Of a stretch of 64,000 nucleotides of DNA, positions 47,041 through 58,512 are shown piece by piece. The position numbers and the translations under genes are program-made. Where the stretch lies: assembly GCA_949128115.1 (NCBI GenBank), contig OX421966.1, positions 63,237,416 through 63,301,415 on the forward strand. Direction: 5' to 3'. This DNA comes from Anaspis maculata. Taxonomy: Eukaryota; Arthropoda; Insecta; Coleoptera; Scraptiidae. Each line of letters opens with the position of its first letter. Position 1 is the stretch's first letter. The notes under the pieces are model-generated. The model saw only the letters and a list, made by a program, of their open reading frames with translations. It made no database searches and was not told where the DNA came from.

Positions 47041-47962
47041 CAGCCAAGCATTCGCACGCGTTGGCTGAATATTTCTATTCTGACTCTTTGAGCGCTTTGC
47101 GTCTTGTTTACTTTCATCCAACGTTACCATGTATGTATATTGACGTCAGTGAGGAATAACATGAGGAGTCCCTTTGGGGACTATTGTTGACAAGTTTTGA
47201 GTCGCCATGATTGTCAATAAGTTCTCAGCCAAACTTGAATTGCATCAAGATCAAGTTGTGATACGTGATAAAGAACCGAATCTGTAGGGTTTTTCACGAA
47301 ACTTTGCGACGAAAGTCATTAATTTGGAAATTTCAATTCAAGCAGTATGATCATTAAGAGAATTGAACTCAGCGTGGAAGTGGAGGAGATAGAGAGGTGG
47401 TATTCGGTATACGTAGAAAGTTCTTCTTGATCTTGTGAAGTTGTCCCGTGTGCCACATCCTTTACAGTAAATGTGACACTTCCAGCAACACTGCAAAATT
47501 TCTTCTTCTGTGGGTTCTTTCCACTGATATTTTTGGCGTCCGGTACATCTATTTCGTTGTTGAATATTGACGTTCAAAACCAAATTGATTTTGAAGAACT
47601 GACTGTGATGCCAGCAGTGTAGAGGGTAAAGAGTAAAGAACTATAAACAGCAGTTTCTCAAACACCTTTGGCAAAATGAGAAGTAGACTCATCGATTGAT
47701 AAGAACGTGTCGCTTTCAATGGCCTTGTTTGTGAGATATCAAGACCTGGGTATTGGAACTCATCAATTTCTAATGCAATTAAAATAATAATGAAGAAGTC
47801 GAGACCAAGACCAAGAACGCCTAGACCAATATTGAACCGTCAAGACCAAACTTATTACCTTCTGAACTTGCTGATTTGTCTTGGCCTCGACTTGTCGATA
47901 GCTACGATAACATAGCACTTTGTGAGTCCTCGACGTCTTGCCTGATTCATTCATTTTCACAG
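47041..47962. other. Intron 5, 3' end: no gene recognised
   Basis: A minus-strand frame at 47338-47583 contains CCWKCHIYCKGCG, a cysteine cluster of unknown kinship. The sequence ends with the acceptor of the exon at 47963. Confidence 0.4.
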
Positions 47963-48438
47963 ATGTCTGCGTTACATGGGCGAGTACACGAACTGCCTGC
48001 TGCAAGGCTACGGCGTCCTGCCCAGCGCCCCGATCGGCGTCCACATCACCAACATCGAAACCGAATTCGCCATAATCCACTGGAACACGCCCAAGACTCT
48101 GGGCGACACGGTCCTCCACTATAACGTCCATTACCGGGCCTTCACCTCTTACGACAACGACTACACGCCCGTCTCCAAAGTGCACAGCCCCTACGTGCTG
48201 GAGGGACTGGAAAGCGACACCGACTACGAGGTCTACGTGGAGGCGGTCAACACGCACGGCGTCGGCCCGCCTAGCAGCCGGCTGACCTTCAGGACCGAAA
48301 GCAAAATTGTCGAAGAGAAGATCGAGGAGGCGTCCGTGTACAACGTCACGGCGTGCTGCATCGACGCCGATCTGACCAGCGTCTGCCTGCCGCTTTGCTC
48401 GTACAACGCCAACATGAGCGACATCAAGCTTCTTGCAG
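47963..48438 (+). CDS. Exon F: end of DB2, FN3-2, start of DB3
   Basis: Acceptor TCATTTTCACAG, enters phase 2 and leaves phase 1 (G|GTTGGT); 158 whole codons. The first residues (KCLRYMGEYTNCLLQG) close DB2. FN3-2 follows with GVHITNIETEFAIIHWNTP (B-strand Trp) and LESDTDYEVYVEAVNTHG (tyrosine corner). After about 20 charged linker residues DB3 starts at VTACCIDADLTSVCLPLC. The reading frame and DB2 module continue exactly from the exon at 27762, so no exon is missing in the 19.9-kb intron. Confidence 0.95.
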
Positions 48439-48985
48439 GTTGGTTTTGTTAGTGTGATACAACCCCCCCTTTTCCTCATTAATTATCAGACGTAAAACAA
48501 GAATTATTGACCCTTACGTTGTGTGTTAGTGCCCATTATTTTAATTACCCATCAAATAATTTACATAGACGTGAGGTGATTTAGTTTGATCAATTTACGT
48601 CCAGCTGGTGGTGTGTTTTAACTCACAGACTTGTCTTTCAGCTCTACATCACTTTGTGTTACATAACTTCACTCAGATGTGCAATAAGTTGTGAGCCTTC
48701 AATTATTTAACTTGAAAAAAATATAATTTTTCGATGTCTTGTAGATTTTCCGAAGCGACACTGCATCTCTGGGCATGTTTAAACAAGCGATTCTCTTTTT
48801 AGGAACACCACTTGAATGCTCGTGAAATCCCTCTTGAATCCCTTTTATCCTATGGGAAAAGATTGACCGTTCTTGTATTAGCCCAGATATGATTCACATA
48901 AAGACTGCTAGCCGCTGCGTTTTCATCATGATAGAGCCTACAAATCCACCAGACGGAAACTGTCTTTTGTAGAAGGGGTATTGAG
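48439..48985. other. Intron 6 before the gypsy element: nothing recognised
   Basis: AT-rich intron ending at GCCCC, the target duplication of the LTR element. Confidence 0.5.
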
Positions 48986-48990
48986 GCCCC

Positions 48991-49146
48991 TGTTTTAGGT
49001 ATGGTTACTTAAATTGGGATGTATACGATACGCAGTCTAGGTAGGAAGTGTTGTATTCAATGTAAAATGATAGTTGTCGATAATATTATGGTGTATATAG
49101 AAACCCCAAGTTCATAAGAACTAATAATTCAAGTCTCATCTCAACA
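48991..49146 (-). repeat. Gypsy 3' LTR
   Basis: Shares GGTATGGTTACTTAAATT, CGATACGCAGTCTAGGTA and AAGTTCATAAGAAC with 53382-53550. Confidence 0.93.
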
Positions 49147-49266
49147 TCTTCTTTTTTTTAAACTGCATTGCAGTTTATGAATTAACTAATTTTCTAATAC
49201 ATACTTATTTACAATTTTAAGATATTACACTTATTTACATTATTCACATTTTTACAAATTACAAAA

Positions 49267-50512
49267 TCAAGTGCATTGATACCAATCAGGTGGTTCGACA
49301 CATCTATTAGATCTAGTTACTGTGATACAACTTTTGTCCACCGGTACAATATTTTCTTCGACGTTTTCGCTAGTACTAGGCTCACTATTTTCGTCTTTAT
49401 TACTATCTATGTACACAGGATAAGTGATACTATTTTTGTCATTGATCGGGTAATTGACTTTTCTTAAAAATCTTGGGTTTCTAGTCAGTATCTTTCCATT
49501 GTGAGCAATTTTTGCAATGTAAGATATTAGTCTGTTTTGTCTTGTTTTATATACGGTTGCTGAATGCCATGTGTTATCGTTGTAATCTTCAATTTTAACG
49601 TGATCACCGACTGTCAAGGGTATTAGTTCATGTGATTTTTTATCGTAGTACCTTTTACTTTTCTCTTTCCCTAACTGCATTTCTTTTAGGACTTTCGCAA
49701 TCGAGATATTTTTAGGTCTAAGCAGGGTTTCTGGAACTGGTGAAATTCCTCTCAATCGTCTGCTGTTCAGTAATTGAGCAGAACTTAGCAATTTTTCCGA
49801 GATTGGTGTGCTTCTGTACTCAATGATGCAAAGATAGGGATCTGAATGGTCGGCAGCTGATTTTTTCAAGATATTTTTTATAGTTTGTATTGTTCTCTCG
49901 ATCTGACCGTTTGATTGCGGGTATCTTGAACTCGACATGATGTGACTAAAACTGTACTTCTCAGCAAATTTGTGGAACTCAACTGATTTGAAACATGGTC
50001 TCCCGTCCGACACGAGGTATTCCCTGTCTTGAAAAAATGTTCTTCAGCTTTGTAATTACAGAACTACTTGTTTTTGACTCCAAAGTAGCCAGTTCAACAA
50101 ATTTTGAGAAAAAATCAATCAGAATTACATAGTCCAAAGTTCCGAATTGAAACAAATATACGCCAACTTTCATCCAAAGTCTTTCTGGAACTTCATGGGT
50201 GACCAACGGTTCTCTGGTGTTGTTTCTTTTGTGAGAGTTACAAATCTCATAATTATCTATTAAATTATTGATTTCATTGTTTATTCCTGGCCAATATAGT
50301 ACTTCTCTAGCTCGCAATTGGCATTTCTCTCTACCTAGATGACCCAAATGAATTAATTTCAACATTTCATTTCTCAACATTTTCGGCACCAAGATTTTGT
50401 TACTTTTGAAAATTAGCCCTTTAGCAAAATTGAGTTCTTCCTTGAACGTCCAATATATCTTGTATTCGTTATCCAGTTGATTTTTTCCTTTTGGGAACTT
50501 TGTCTTCATCAA
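49267..50512 (-). pseudogene. Gypsy integrase, two overlapping frames
   Basis: The upstream frame (49979-50512) has the H-H-C-C zinc region (LIHLGHLGREKCQLR, then CNSHKR) and the start of the core (DYVILIDFFSKFVE). The downstream frame (49267-50013) continues with SDGRPCFKSVEFHKF, SSRYPQSNGQIERTIQTIKN (catalytic Glu in QIERT) and a C-terminal region with KIEDYNDNTWHSATVYKTRQ. The break between frames lies near 50000. It would insert element DNA into the genome if whole. Confidence 0.88.
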
Positions 50513-50518
50513 TTCAAT

Positions 50519-51052
50519 TTACCCTGTAAAATGTGCATCTTCAGCAGTTTCTTTTTGGAAAATGCCTAACTTTGTGTCACTTATTGGCAGGTTTTCTGTC
50601 AACAGACATACTTGTGAATCTATTTCTAATTCTAAATTCACGTCATCAAATTGATTACTTTCCAAATATGCTCTTGACAAAGTCTCCGCAATGATCAAAT
50701 CCTTGCCTTTTTTATACTCTGGTGCGGAAGTGTACGGTTGAATTTGGATCAACATTTTTTGCAATCTTGCTGGAGCCTCACTCAGGGGTTTCTTAGATAT
50801 AGACATCAAGTGTTTGTGGTCGTTTTCTATTACTACATCAGTCCTTCCAAATATGTATTGATGGAGCTCCATGCACGCATTTACAATGGAAAACTTTTTT
50901 TTTTCTATTTGTGCCCAACTTTGTTGTGTTTGTGTGAATGCTCTCGAACAATAAGCAATTGGCCGGTCGTTTTGCAGTAGAACTGCTTCACAGCCACCTT
51001 GGGATGCATCACACGAAACTTTTACCGGTAAATTGATATCAAAAAAACCCAA
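50519..51052 (-). pseudogene. Gypsy RNase H region and connection
   Basis: VKVSCDASQGGCEAVLLQND (first Asp), YCSRAFTQTQQSWAQIEK (Glu), FGRTDVVIENDHKHLMSI (Asp), then KGKDLIIAETLSRAYLE. It has one open frame and looks intact alone. Confidence 0.88.
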
Positions 51053-51085
51053 GACTGGTGCACCTGCAGGACAGGACTTCAGCTG

Positions 51086-51900
51086 TTAGAAAAGATTTTT
51101 TCTGTTTGTCGTTCCGTTGAAAATCGACTTCTTTTTTAAGCAATTCTCTGATGAGTTTTGTGATTTCTGACAGTTTTCAATTTTCAAGTTTTTTGGACGT
51201 GTGAAGTCATTCATTGCTGACACCTTATCAGGATCTATTTCCAATCCCTTTGAAGATATCAGATGTCCCAAATATTTAATTTTTTTAAATCTGAATTTAC
51301 ATTTTTTCAAGTTTGGTTTCAAGTAACTTTTTTCTGGCAACTTCCAAAGCTTTTAATAATCTGCTATCATGTTTTATTTTTGTGTCTCCCCATATAACAA
51401 TGTCATGGAAATATGTATTATTGCCATCGAAACCATCAATAATTTGTTCTCACATTTCTCTCGAAGACTTCTGGACTAGAGCAAAGACCGTACGGGAGTC
51501 TTAGGAACCTGTATCTTTCAAACGGGGTATTGAAAGTGCAGAGTCTGCTACTGGAGTCATCTAGAGGTATAGCCCAAAATCCTTGGCGGCAATCAAGTGT
51601 GCTAAAATATTTCGCACCCGACATTTTGTGAATTATTCCATCCATGGGTGCGATGTGAAAATGTTCGCGTTTTTAGATCTTTGGGATCAAGGCACAACCT
51701 CAGATCTCCATCTCCTTTCCAAACAATTACCAAGCTATTGACCCATTCCGTAGGTTCCTCGACTTTCCGCACGATTCCTTCTCTTTCCAGGTCCGCCAGT
51801 TTTTTTTAAGCCTATCATGCAACGCGAATGGTACTTTTCTGGGCGGATGTATCTTTGGAATTGCTGTTTCATCAAGTACGATATGGTGTTCCATGTCAAG
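51086..51900 (-). pseudogene. Gypsy reverse transcriptase, frameshifted
   Basis: Pieces on the minus strand: GAKYFSTLDCRQGFWAIPLD and YRFLRLPYGLCSSPEVFERN (51436-51645), then, in another frame, NTYFHDIVIWGD (about 51400), where the usual Y-x-D-D is Y-F-H-D, then KYLGHLISSKGLEIDPDKV (51086-51340). Stops and at least two frameshifts; not functional. Confidence 0.85.
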
Positions 51901-52239
51901 CTTATCAATCCCCTCAAAAACATCTGATTATCTACTGATTATTTTGTTTACATCATCAAGATCATCAGTACCACAGCCTATGACATCAACATCATTCGTT
52001 TTTCTGACCAAATCTAACTGACAGCTAGACTCTTACCCAAAAATTGGTGACATGTCGGTATCAACAATGTGAACCTCAATGTTAGATTCCTCAATTTTTT
52101 TATTTGAGATTTTAACAAGATTTTAACAACAACTTCCCAAATCTTCGATATCTTGACCTGTGTACGACTTCAAATTACTTTAATCTTCAATTAATGTTTC
52201 GCGATCAATGTCTGGACGATTGAACAATTTCAACGGCAA

Positions 52240-52310
52240 TACATTGCAATCAGCGCCCGTGTCAATTTTGAATTCCACTTTTAGTATATTACTGACGTCA
52301 AGTACAACAT
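52240..52310 (-). pseudogene. Gypsy aspartic protease core
   Basis: Minus strand reads VEFKIDTGADCNVLPLKLFN, the D-T-G-A active-site block. It is short and lies downstream of the zinc-knuckle gag. Confidence 0.8.
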
Positions 52311-52339
52311 TCCATTCAGTTTTATGTGACTTAAACATG

Positions 52340-53374
52340 CTAGCAATCAAAAGATGTTTTTTTTGACTCTTCTGAAGAACTACAGCTATCGGTTTCTTCT
52401 GTCATCGCGTGAACCTTTTTATTTGAAAAACAACTTTTAGAGAAATGATTGAACTTTTTACAAACCAAACATTGTTTCTCTTTTGCGGGACAATTCCCAA
52501 ATGTATGTTCAGAGCCGCATCTTCTACAGGTATTATCAGAATTGTATACCCTTCTCTGACCCCATTGTCCTGATGCCGGAGCGCTCTTCTTCCAGTGACC
52601 TTTGTCGACTTGTCTCTGCTGTTGGGGGCCAAAAGTACGAGCAGAGACTCTGTCTACCTCGAATTCACTTCTTTCTTCTTTTCTCGCCATTTCTTCCAGC
52701 TGCAATCCTGCAAATTCGGAAGCTTTGCAGATATCCATGCACTTCTTCAAGTCCAGGTCGGATTCTCGCAATAAACGGTGTTTTATTGCTAGGTTTTTCG
52801 TTCCCATCACAACTCTGTCCTTGATCAAACTATCCGTCAGTGTTCCAAAGTCGCATGTGGAGGTTAGTTGGCGTAGAGCTAAAACATAGTCTCCGTAGGT
52901 CTAACCTTCATGTTTGTGCCGTAGAAAAAACTCATTGCACTCTACTGTGACATTTTTCTTTGGTACGCAATATTCTTCGAACTTCTTGACTATGACTTTG
53001 TAGCTCTATTTGGATTCGGAGGTTCCAAATTTGAACGTGTTATACACCTTCAATGCATCATCTCCTACTAAGGCTAGGAACAGCTGGGCCTTGTATTCAT
53101 CCGTTTCTTTCTCCAGCTTGCATGCGTTCTTGTGGATGTCAAGTTTCTGTTTGAAGAATTCCCAATTTTAAGCTACTTCTCCATTCAGCTTCAGTTCGGT
53201 TGGCGGTCGAATGTTCAGTATCTTGTCAGCCATTTTGTTCAGTTTTTCTTGCTTCTTTTTCTCTTCTTCCTTTTCAGTCGCAGAATTTTGTCTTTTCTGG
53301 GCCTCTACCTCTTCCTTTAGTGTTTTTAATAGTTTACTGTTCACTTTCCTGGGTTTCTTCTCCATCCTGTTCAC
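52340..53374 (-). pseudogene. Gypsy gag with two zinc knuckles, broken
   Basis: N-terminal piece (53168-53374) MEKKPRKVNSKLLKTLKEEV, charged and helical; C-terminal piece (52340-52828) with CRRCGSEHTFGNC and CLVCKKFNHFSKSC, two CCHC knuckles. Stops between 52830 and 53165 interrupt the middle. The start codon lies a few bases from the primer-binding site, unusually close for gag. Confidence 0.85.
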
Positions 53375-53381
53375 AGCGCCA

Positions 53382-53550
53382 TGTTTCAGGTATGGTTACT
53401 TAAATTAGGATGTTACGATACGCAGTCTAGGTAAGAAGTGTTTTAGGTTTTAGGTGGGATTCAATGTAAAATAATAGTTGTCGATAACATTATCGGGTAT
53501 AAAAAAAGCCCAAGTTCATAAGAACAAATAATTAAAGTCTTATCTCAACA
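53382..53550 (-). repeat. Gypsy 5' LTR
   Basis: See the element entry; TG/CA ends, followed on the plus strand by the GCCCC duplication. Confidence 0.93.
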
Positions 53551-53555
53551 GCCCC

Positions 53556-54246
53556 CACCATTTACCTGGTGGCTCAAGAGTAATTACATACTGAAAATAA
53601 TGTGGTTGAAGGCTCACAGCTAGTGGCGGAATATTGATTTGGTTTAACAATACCTTTGACTTTTGGCTAATATAGAAATACACAGAACAACTCAATCCAT
53701 GAAGTTGATAACCAAAACAGTTACTTTCACCCATTTGAACAATTATCATTCAATTACATGGAGGTAGACTAGCGTGGGTGCTTTCTCCTCTTGTCACTGA
53801 TGCAGTATAATTGTTAATTACTAGCTTTGCACTCAGGTGGAATGATTTTCCCCAGTCAAACACATCCGTTCGTCTCGAACGCACCGACGCCAGTCCCGCT
53901 ACTCTCACCCCCTTCGCTCTTCACGGACCGATTCTTTTTCAACCTCCTCTCAAGTGTGACAAACCTCTGGCTCACAAACCCCGCTTCTCTGCCATGCGGC
54001 GCAACTACACCATCATCTCTTTTGCAATTTCTTTCTTTCCTGATATCGCCTGTTATGCTAATTTATTTCAATAATTTATTTCCCCCTTATGATTTCAAGC
54101 TGGCCATCACATTAGGTATCGTCCTCAGTTCTTGGCTTCAGAAGAACTTACGCCAAATACAGTATTTCCAACAGAAGCGTGTTCAATTACAGTTCTAATA
54201 TAAGATTCTGATAACAATGTCCTAAGTTATGAACGTTGTGTTTTAG
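53556..54246. other. Intron 6, 3' end: nothing recognised
   Basis: Short open frames only; ends with the GTTTTAG acceptor of the exon at 54247. Confidence 0.5.
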
Positions 54247-54756
54247 GCGTTTGCGGAGCCGAGTTCCACAAGCTGCTGCGTTGCGGTGCTGGCGGAAGGA
54301 ACCACGGAGCGTGCTGCTCCAGACGCGGGGTGCCGCCGGGCTGCCTGTCCCTCTGCTCTGGAGTCATAGTCGACTCGCTGCTGGTCACGGCCACGACTTG
54401 CGTGCCCTACATCGGCAACATTGCTCAGTGTTTCGAAGAAGGCACCGGACTCCTTCCCGGGCCGATTTCCGAACTGCATGCCACCGTGATCGACAACACA
54501 ACGGTTCTGATCGAATGGGAAGCACCGATGGAAGGCAGCAACGTCACCGATTACGTCATACACTACCAGCAAGTCGACAACACTTCGATGCACGAAACCC
54601 TCCTGAAACTGGACAACCAAAAGAACACGACCAAGACCACTGCGACGCTCGATGGTTTAGAAACGGACGCCATGTACCACATTTTTGTCGTGTCCAGAAA
54701 CCAGCATGGCACTTCGCTGCCGTCTTCGATTATCGTTATCAAAATCGCCACGACAG
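54247..54756 (+). CDS. Exon G: end of DB3 and FN3-3
   Basis: Acceptor GTTTTAG, donor G|GTGCGT, phase 1-1, exactly 170 codons. Completes DB3 with VCGAEFHKLLRCGAGGRNH, GACC, GCLSLC, TC and QCFEEG, giving 12 cysteines in all. FN3-3 follows: LPGPISELHATVIDNTTVLIEWEAP in two stretches (B-strand Trp) and LDGLETDAMYHIFVVSRNQHG (tyrosine corner). The junction to FN3-4 is a 150-bp intron. Confidence 0.95.
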
Positions 54757-54906
54757 GTGCGTTGTTCTCTTTTTCTTTCTTTAGTTCGTTGTTTAGTTTC
54801 TTTGGTTCAACCATCAAACTTCTGAAACCGTAAGTGGAACCTCGACTACTAATTGACATTACTAATGTAGGCACAAAGTAAAATGCTTCAATCGTATAAA
54901 TTTCAG

Positions 54907-55226
54907 GTCAAATGGTGAAAGCGGTGACATCGCCTCCGCACTCGCTAGCCGTGGCTGCGCACAGCGCCACTTGGGTGACGATTTCGTGGCAGCCTCCAGA
55001 GTTCAGTCATCCGTCAGAGCAGATCACGTACCAGCTGAAGTACAAGTCGACAGCTGAGCTCAAGTACCACATTCTGAACATAACTTTGACTTCGCATATG
55101 ATACAGGATCTGAACCCAAACACCCAGTATATCGTGTACGTTACCGCAATCACGGATAAGGGCACCAGCATGCCGTCTGAGACTTTGATCGCGTGGACTG
55201 ATCCAGCGTACCCTGCATTTGTCGAG
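54907..55226 (+). CDS. Exon H: fibronectin type III domain 4
   Basis: Acceptor ATTTCAG, donor GAG|GTATAT, enters phase 1 and leaves phase 0. A single FN3 domain: SPPHSLAVAAHSATWVTISW, QITYQLKYKS, LNPNTQYIVYVTAITDKGTS. The domain begins at its linker and ends with the G strand ETLIAWTDP. It is the only tandem FN3 pair in the protein (FN3-3 and FN3-4 without a DB module between). Followed by a 50-bp intron. Confidence 0.95.
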
Positions 55227-55276
55227 GTATATATTGCATTATTCCTCATGCAAATTGTCTAACCGTAAAATTGTAG

Positions 55277-55523
55277 CCTCCGACCGTCCATCCTATCAAC
55301 TTGGTCATAGAAGGAAGCAGCATGACTATTCTCTGCATCGCAATGGGCACTCCAATGCCGACCATTTCGTTGTACATATCCGGAAGGCTGGTTCGACAAG
55401 AAACGACCAGGCACATGGTAACGGTGATCCACAACGTAACCAGGGACATGGACCAGATTTCGTGCTACGCCGATAACGGATACGGCACCCCAATGCAAGC
55501 TTCAAGAAAGATCATCATAAGCC
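55277..55523 (+). CDS. Exon I: divergent Ig domain
   Basis: Acceptor AAATTGTAG, donor C|GTAAGT, enters phase 0 and leaves phase 1. An Ig-like domain of about 80 residues: TILCIAMGTPMPTISLYISG carries the B-strand cysteine but has Leu where the C-strand Trp is expected, and the F-strand reads DQISCYADNGYGTP without the usual Tyr-x-Cys. Both core cysteines are present, so it should fold as a small I-set domain with an altered core. It lies between FN3-4 and the canonical Ig in the next exon. Confidence 0.92.
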
Positions 55524-55598
55524 GTAAGTTTAGGCGAACATTGCGAGAGTCTCACGTTCAAACGCCGAATAATTCTTTCACGTACTTGATAATTTCAG

Positions 55599-56129
55599 AC
55601 GGGCCACACATCCAAGCGAGCGGCATCACGATGGCGACGCTCGGCGATTCGGTGACGCTCGAGTGCAAAGTGGACGCCCAGCCGGAACCGAAGATGATCT
55701 TCTGGCGCAACCACGAAGAACGCACTCCGGTCATCCAGGGCGGCAAGTACGACATCTCGTCGACGCCGGTCAAGGACGAGGACGACAAGTACGTAATGCA
55801 CCTGACCATCAAGCAGATCGGCGACATGGACGTGGGCGATTACTTCTGCCACGCCGAGAACGCCTTCGGCAGCGCCACCCGGCCGGTCTCGGTCCGGATC
55901 AGGAACATCGCGGCCACCAACAACGTGACGCAGTGCTGCATCGAGCAGAACGTCACGGCCGGCTGCATGGACGCCTGCTCGTTCTACCTGGACATGGACG
56001 CCGTCATCGACAAGCCGGAGTGCATCAACGACTTCGACAAGCTGATGAAGTGCGCTTCGGACGGGTCGGACCACAGGAGCTGCTGCGCCCAGTGGGGCGT
56101 GCCGAGGAGGTGCTTGGATTGGTGCAGAG
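55599..56129 (+). CDS. Exon J: canonical Ig domain and most of DB module 4
   Basis: Acceptor AATTTCAG, donor G|GTACGA, phase 1-1, 176 whole codons. The Ig domain has GDSVTLECKVDAQPEP, the C-strand Trp in IFWRNH, and DVGDYFCHAENAFG. After RPVSVRIRNIAATNN the DB4 module starts at VTQCCIEQNVTAGCMDAC and continues through GSDHRSCC and RCLDWC, with the last two cysteines in the exon at 62101. GC-rich with clear codon bias. A 5.97-kb intron carrying a BEL/Pao element follows. Confidence 0.95.
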
Positions 56130-56497
56130 GTACGAACAGAGCCAACTTGATGTGGTGGATGAATACCTGCGGTCCTGCTTGAGCCCTTTTTGGTAGCCTT
56201 CCGCTTGGTGAACTAGCGACTACACCAGTGAAAACCCCTTTTCAGACCTTGTTGTAACCGGTTCCCTGAAACCGTGTCAGCATAATTTCGGGGGAAGTAT
56301 GTTCTCATCGGTGTTCTTGGACTCTCGATGCTCCCATAGTACGGTGACCTTCTCTTCCACACTCGCGTTACTTTCATCTTCACTTGGAGGGTACGCGATG
56401 GGATATATTGATAAAGGGACTTACGTTTGACGTCCGGCGTCGAGGTACAGATGGACAGCTCTCTCGTTGTTGTAGTAGCACGGACGTCTTCACATAT
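56130..56497. other. Intron 10, 5' end: nothing recognised
   Basis: Intron sequence between exon J and the BEL/Pao LTR. Confidence 0.5.
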
Positions 56498-56701
56498 TGG
56501 GGGTTATGTACAATGATGGGGTTTTAGGAACTTGGGGTAGAACACAAATAAACTCGCACAACTCGATCCGTTTTAAAGGAAAATGAGCCAAGTTAGTCGA
56601 CCAGAGAAACGCAACGTTCGTTCGCGGCGACTAGACTTGAACTAACTATGTACAAAAAAATGATCTCTACTTCTATCTTTGCTTGATATAAATACTGAAC
56701 A
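56498..56701 (-). repeat. BEL 3' LTR
   Basis: Shares TGGGGGTTATGTACAATGAT, GAGCCAAGTTAGTCGAC and TTGCTTGATATAA with 60748-60954. Confidence 0.9.
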
Positions 56702-56904
56702 TACCCGCCACCCAAAATTGGAATAATTTTGAATGGAATGAAAAAATAAAATGAAACTCTGACCACTCATGAATAATAAATGAAGAAAAATTAATAATAA
56801 AAAATCATCTTGTGCAACAAAAGGAAAATACTTTCTTTAACGAAAATTAGCAAAACAAAATCACTCCACAGAGAGTTTAAAGACTTAATTTTTATACTTT
56901 ATTA

Positions 56905-57346
56905 TTAGACTTTATTAAAGACAGCGGAGCGAACTTCCACTACGCGCACCACCCCGTCGGCCCCAGGAAACACTCGTATCACTCTGCCCATAGGCCAAGA
57001 CAAAGGAGAGGAGGAAGGTTGATGGATAAGAACGAGGTCTCCTTCGACAAGTGGAGGACAAAGGGTTGCCCATTTTGACCGTTGAATCAAGGTCTGCACT
57101 ACTTCAGCGGACCAGATCTTCCAAAATCTTTGAGTAGATCTCAATCTTTGGTAGCGTGAGATACCAATTGCCAACAATCAAGTCGGTTGACGGGTTGATC
57201 CGAAAGATCTTCTTCGACGGGGGACAACAACTGCCTATGAAAAAATGTACAGAAGTCAAATAGTCAAAACCATCATCAGGAAGACTGGAAGTAGGCCCCA
57301 AGGGCCTAGAGTTTAAGATGGCTTCGATTCGACAGGTCAAAGTCAA
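56905..57346 (-). pseudogene. BEL/Pao integrase C-terminal region
   Basis: Frames with TCRIEAILNSRPLGPTSS (57104-57346) and, after a shift, YQRLRSTQRFWKIWSAEVVQ and LVEGDLVLIHQPSSSPLSWP with GRVIRVFPGADGVVRVVEV (56905-57177), the typical BEL/Pao integrase tail. Confidence 0.88.
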
Positions 57347-57352
57347 GAATTC

Positions 57353-57877
57353 TTACCAGGTGAAGTGCTGGTCTCCTATCACACGTTTGAGATGGTGTTT
57401 GAAGGATTCTACCCCTGCCCCCCAGAATCTACCAAAGTTAGGAGCATAAGGAGGATTGAAATGCCATTGAACGTGTCGATTTGCCAAGGACTCAGCTAAT
57501 TCAGCATTAAAGTTTTTCAAAAAGGTAAAGATCTCGTCCATATGACGTGCAGCACCCCGGAGATTTCGTTTCTGATCGCTGAAAAGATTCGCTAGAAGAC
57601 CACGACGAGAGAACAACCGATGTAGGGCTGCCAAACACGCCTCAAAAGTTGGGGAATCTACCACTTCAAGATGAACAGCTTTAGTAGCCATACACACAAA
57701 CAAAGCTACGTAGCACTTCACGAGCTTGGCGTTTCGACGAGAATGTTCTTTCACGAGAAAAGGGCCGGCAAAATCCAATCCAGTGTTCAAGAAACAATGA
57801 CCAGGTGTGACGCGGGATTCAGGCAATTCACCCATCAATGACTGAGAAGGTTTGCCATCAAAACGATAACATTTCAA
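57353..57877 (-). pseudogene. BEL/Pao integrase core with altered active site
   Basis: TGLDFAGPFLVKEHSRRNAK (first Asp), YVALFVCMATKAVHLEVVDS and LFSDQKRNLRGAARHMDEIF (second Asp). In the third block the usual W-E-A-G-V-K-S reads W-G-A-G-V-E-S, so the catalytic Glu is Gly. The fold is whole in one frame, but the enzyme should be dead. Confidence 0.88.
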
Positions 57878-58034
57878 ACAGCGAAAAATACGACTGCGTA
57901 TGAAATTTCGTGAACCAGAAATCCAAAATTGCCGATGAATAATAATCTAAGAAACAGGCGCCTCAGTCCACCATGAAGAGTAAATTTGTGGCAATGATCC
58001 ACAATGAGGATTGCCAGATGACTCTGTCGAGGGA

Positions 58035-58310
58035 TTAGATAAGGATGATGAGAAAGTTGGGAAGATAATTACGAAGTCTACCCTCCACCATAAGAATACC
58101 CTCAGGGGAAACAAATGGAGACAACATTCGGAGCTTGTTACTGCAAGGTCTATTTCGAGATAAAGCTTGGATATCATCGGCAAAATAATGATTTTGAACA
58201 AGACGTACACACACAATCAACGATTTTATGTATTCAGAAGGAATCAGCACCAAATCGTTTTTCAGTGCGAGAAGAATGACAGTTATGGATAAAACGCAAG
58301 ACATATCCAA
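58035..58310 (-). pseudogene. BEL/Pao RNase H-integrase linker and zinc region
   Basis: NHYFADDIQALSRNRPCSNK, LRMLSPFVSPEGILMVEGRL match the conserved S-x-L-x-x-L-x-P-F-x-D-x-x-G-x-L-R-V-G-G-R-L block of BEL polyproteins. Confidence 0.8.
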
Positions 58311-58512
58311 AAACGCGTTGCAATTTCAGCGAGGATCAATGATCAGTGATCAAGTCAAATGAAAAATTCGTAGGTACCCCACGAGAAACCTGAGCTTCAG
58401 CTGGTAGTTCTTTGAGTTCAGGAATCGGTTTCGGACCAGCTGGAGAAACGGAAGGCCAGAGAGACTCGTGCTGAGACAAAAAAGGAGGGCCATTCCACCA
58501 AAGAGGGTGACA

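Larger units (their letters stand above)
48991..53550 (-). mobile_element. Ty3/gypsy LTR retrotransposon, complete in outline, degenerate
   Basis: LTRs at 48991-49146 (3' LTR, 156 bp) and 53382-53550 (5' LTR, 169 bp) start and end TG/CA on the minus strand. Flanking 5-bp duplication GCCCC at 48986-48990 and 53551-53555. Next to the 5' LTR a primer-binding site starts TGGCGC. Minus-strand order: gag with zinc knuckles, protease, RT, RNase H, integrase. Stops and frameshifts break gag and RT. No env-like frame. The 5' LTR has a duplicated GTTTTAG block (about 53430-53452) absent from the other LTR. Confidence 0.93.

Noticed and set aside
47338..47583. Minus-strand frame with CCWKCHIYCKGCG
   Set aside because: Cysteine cluster is suggestive, but the rest has no recognisable zinc domain or neighbours.
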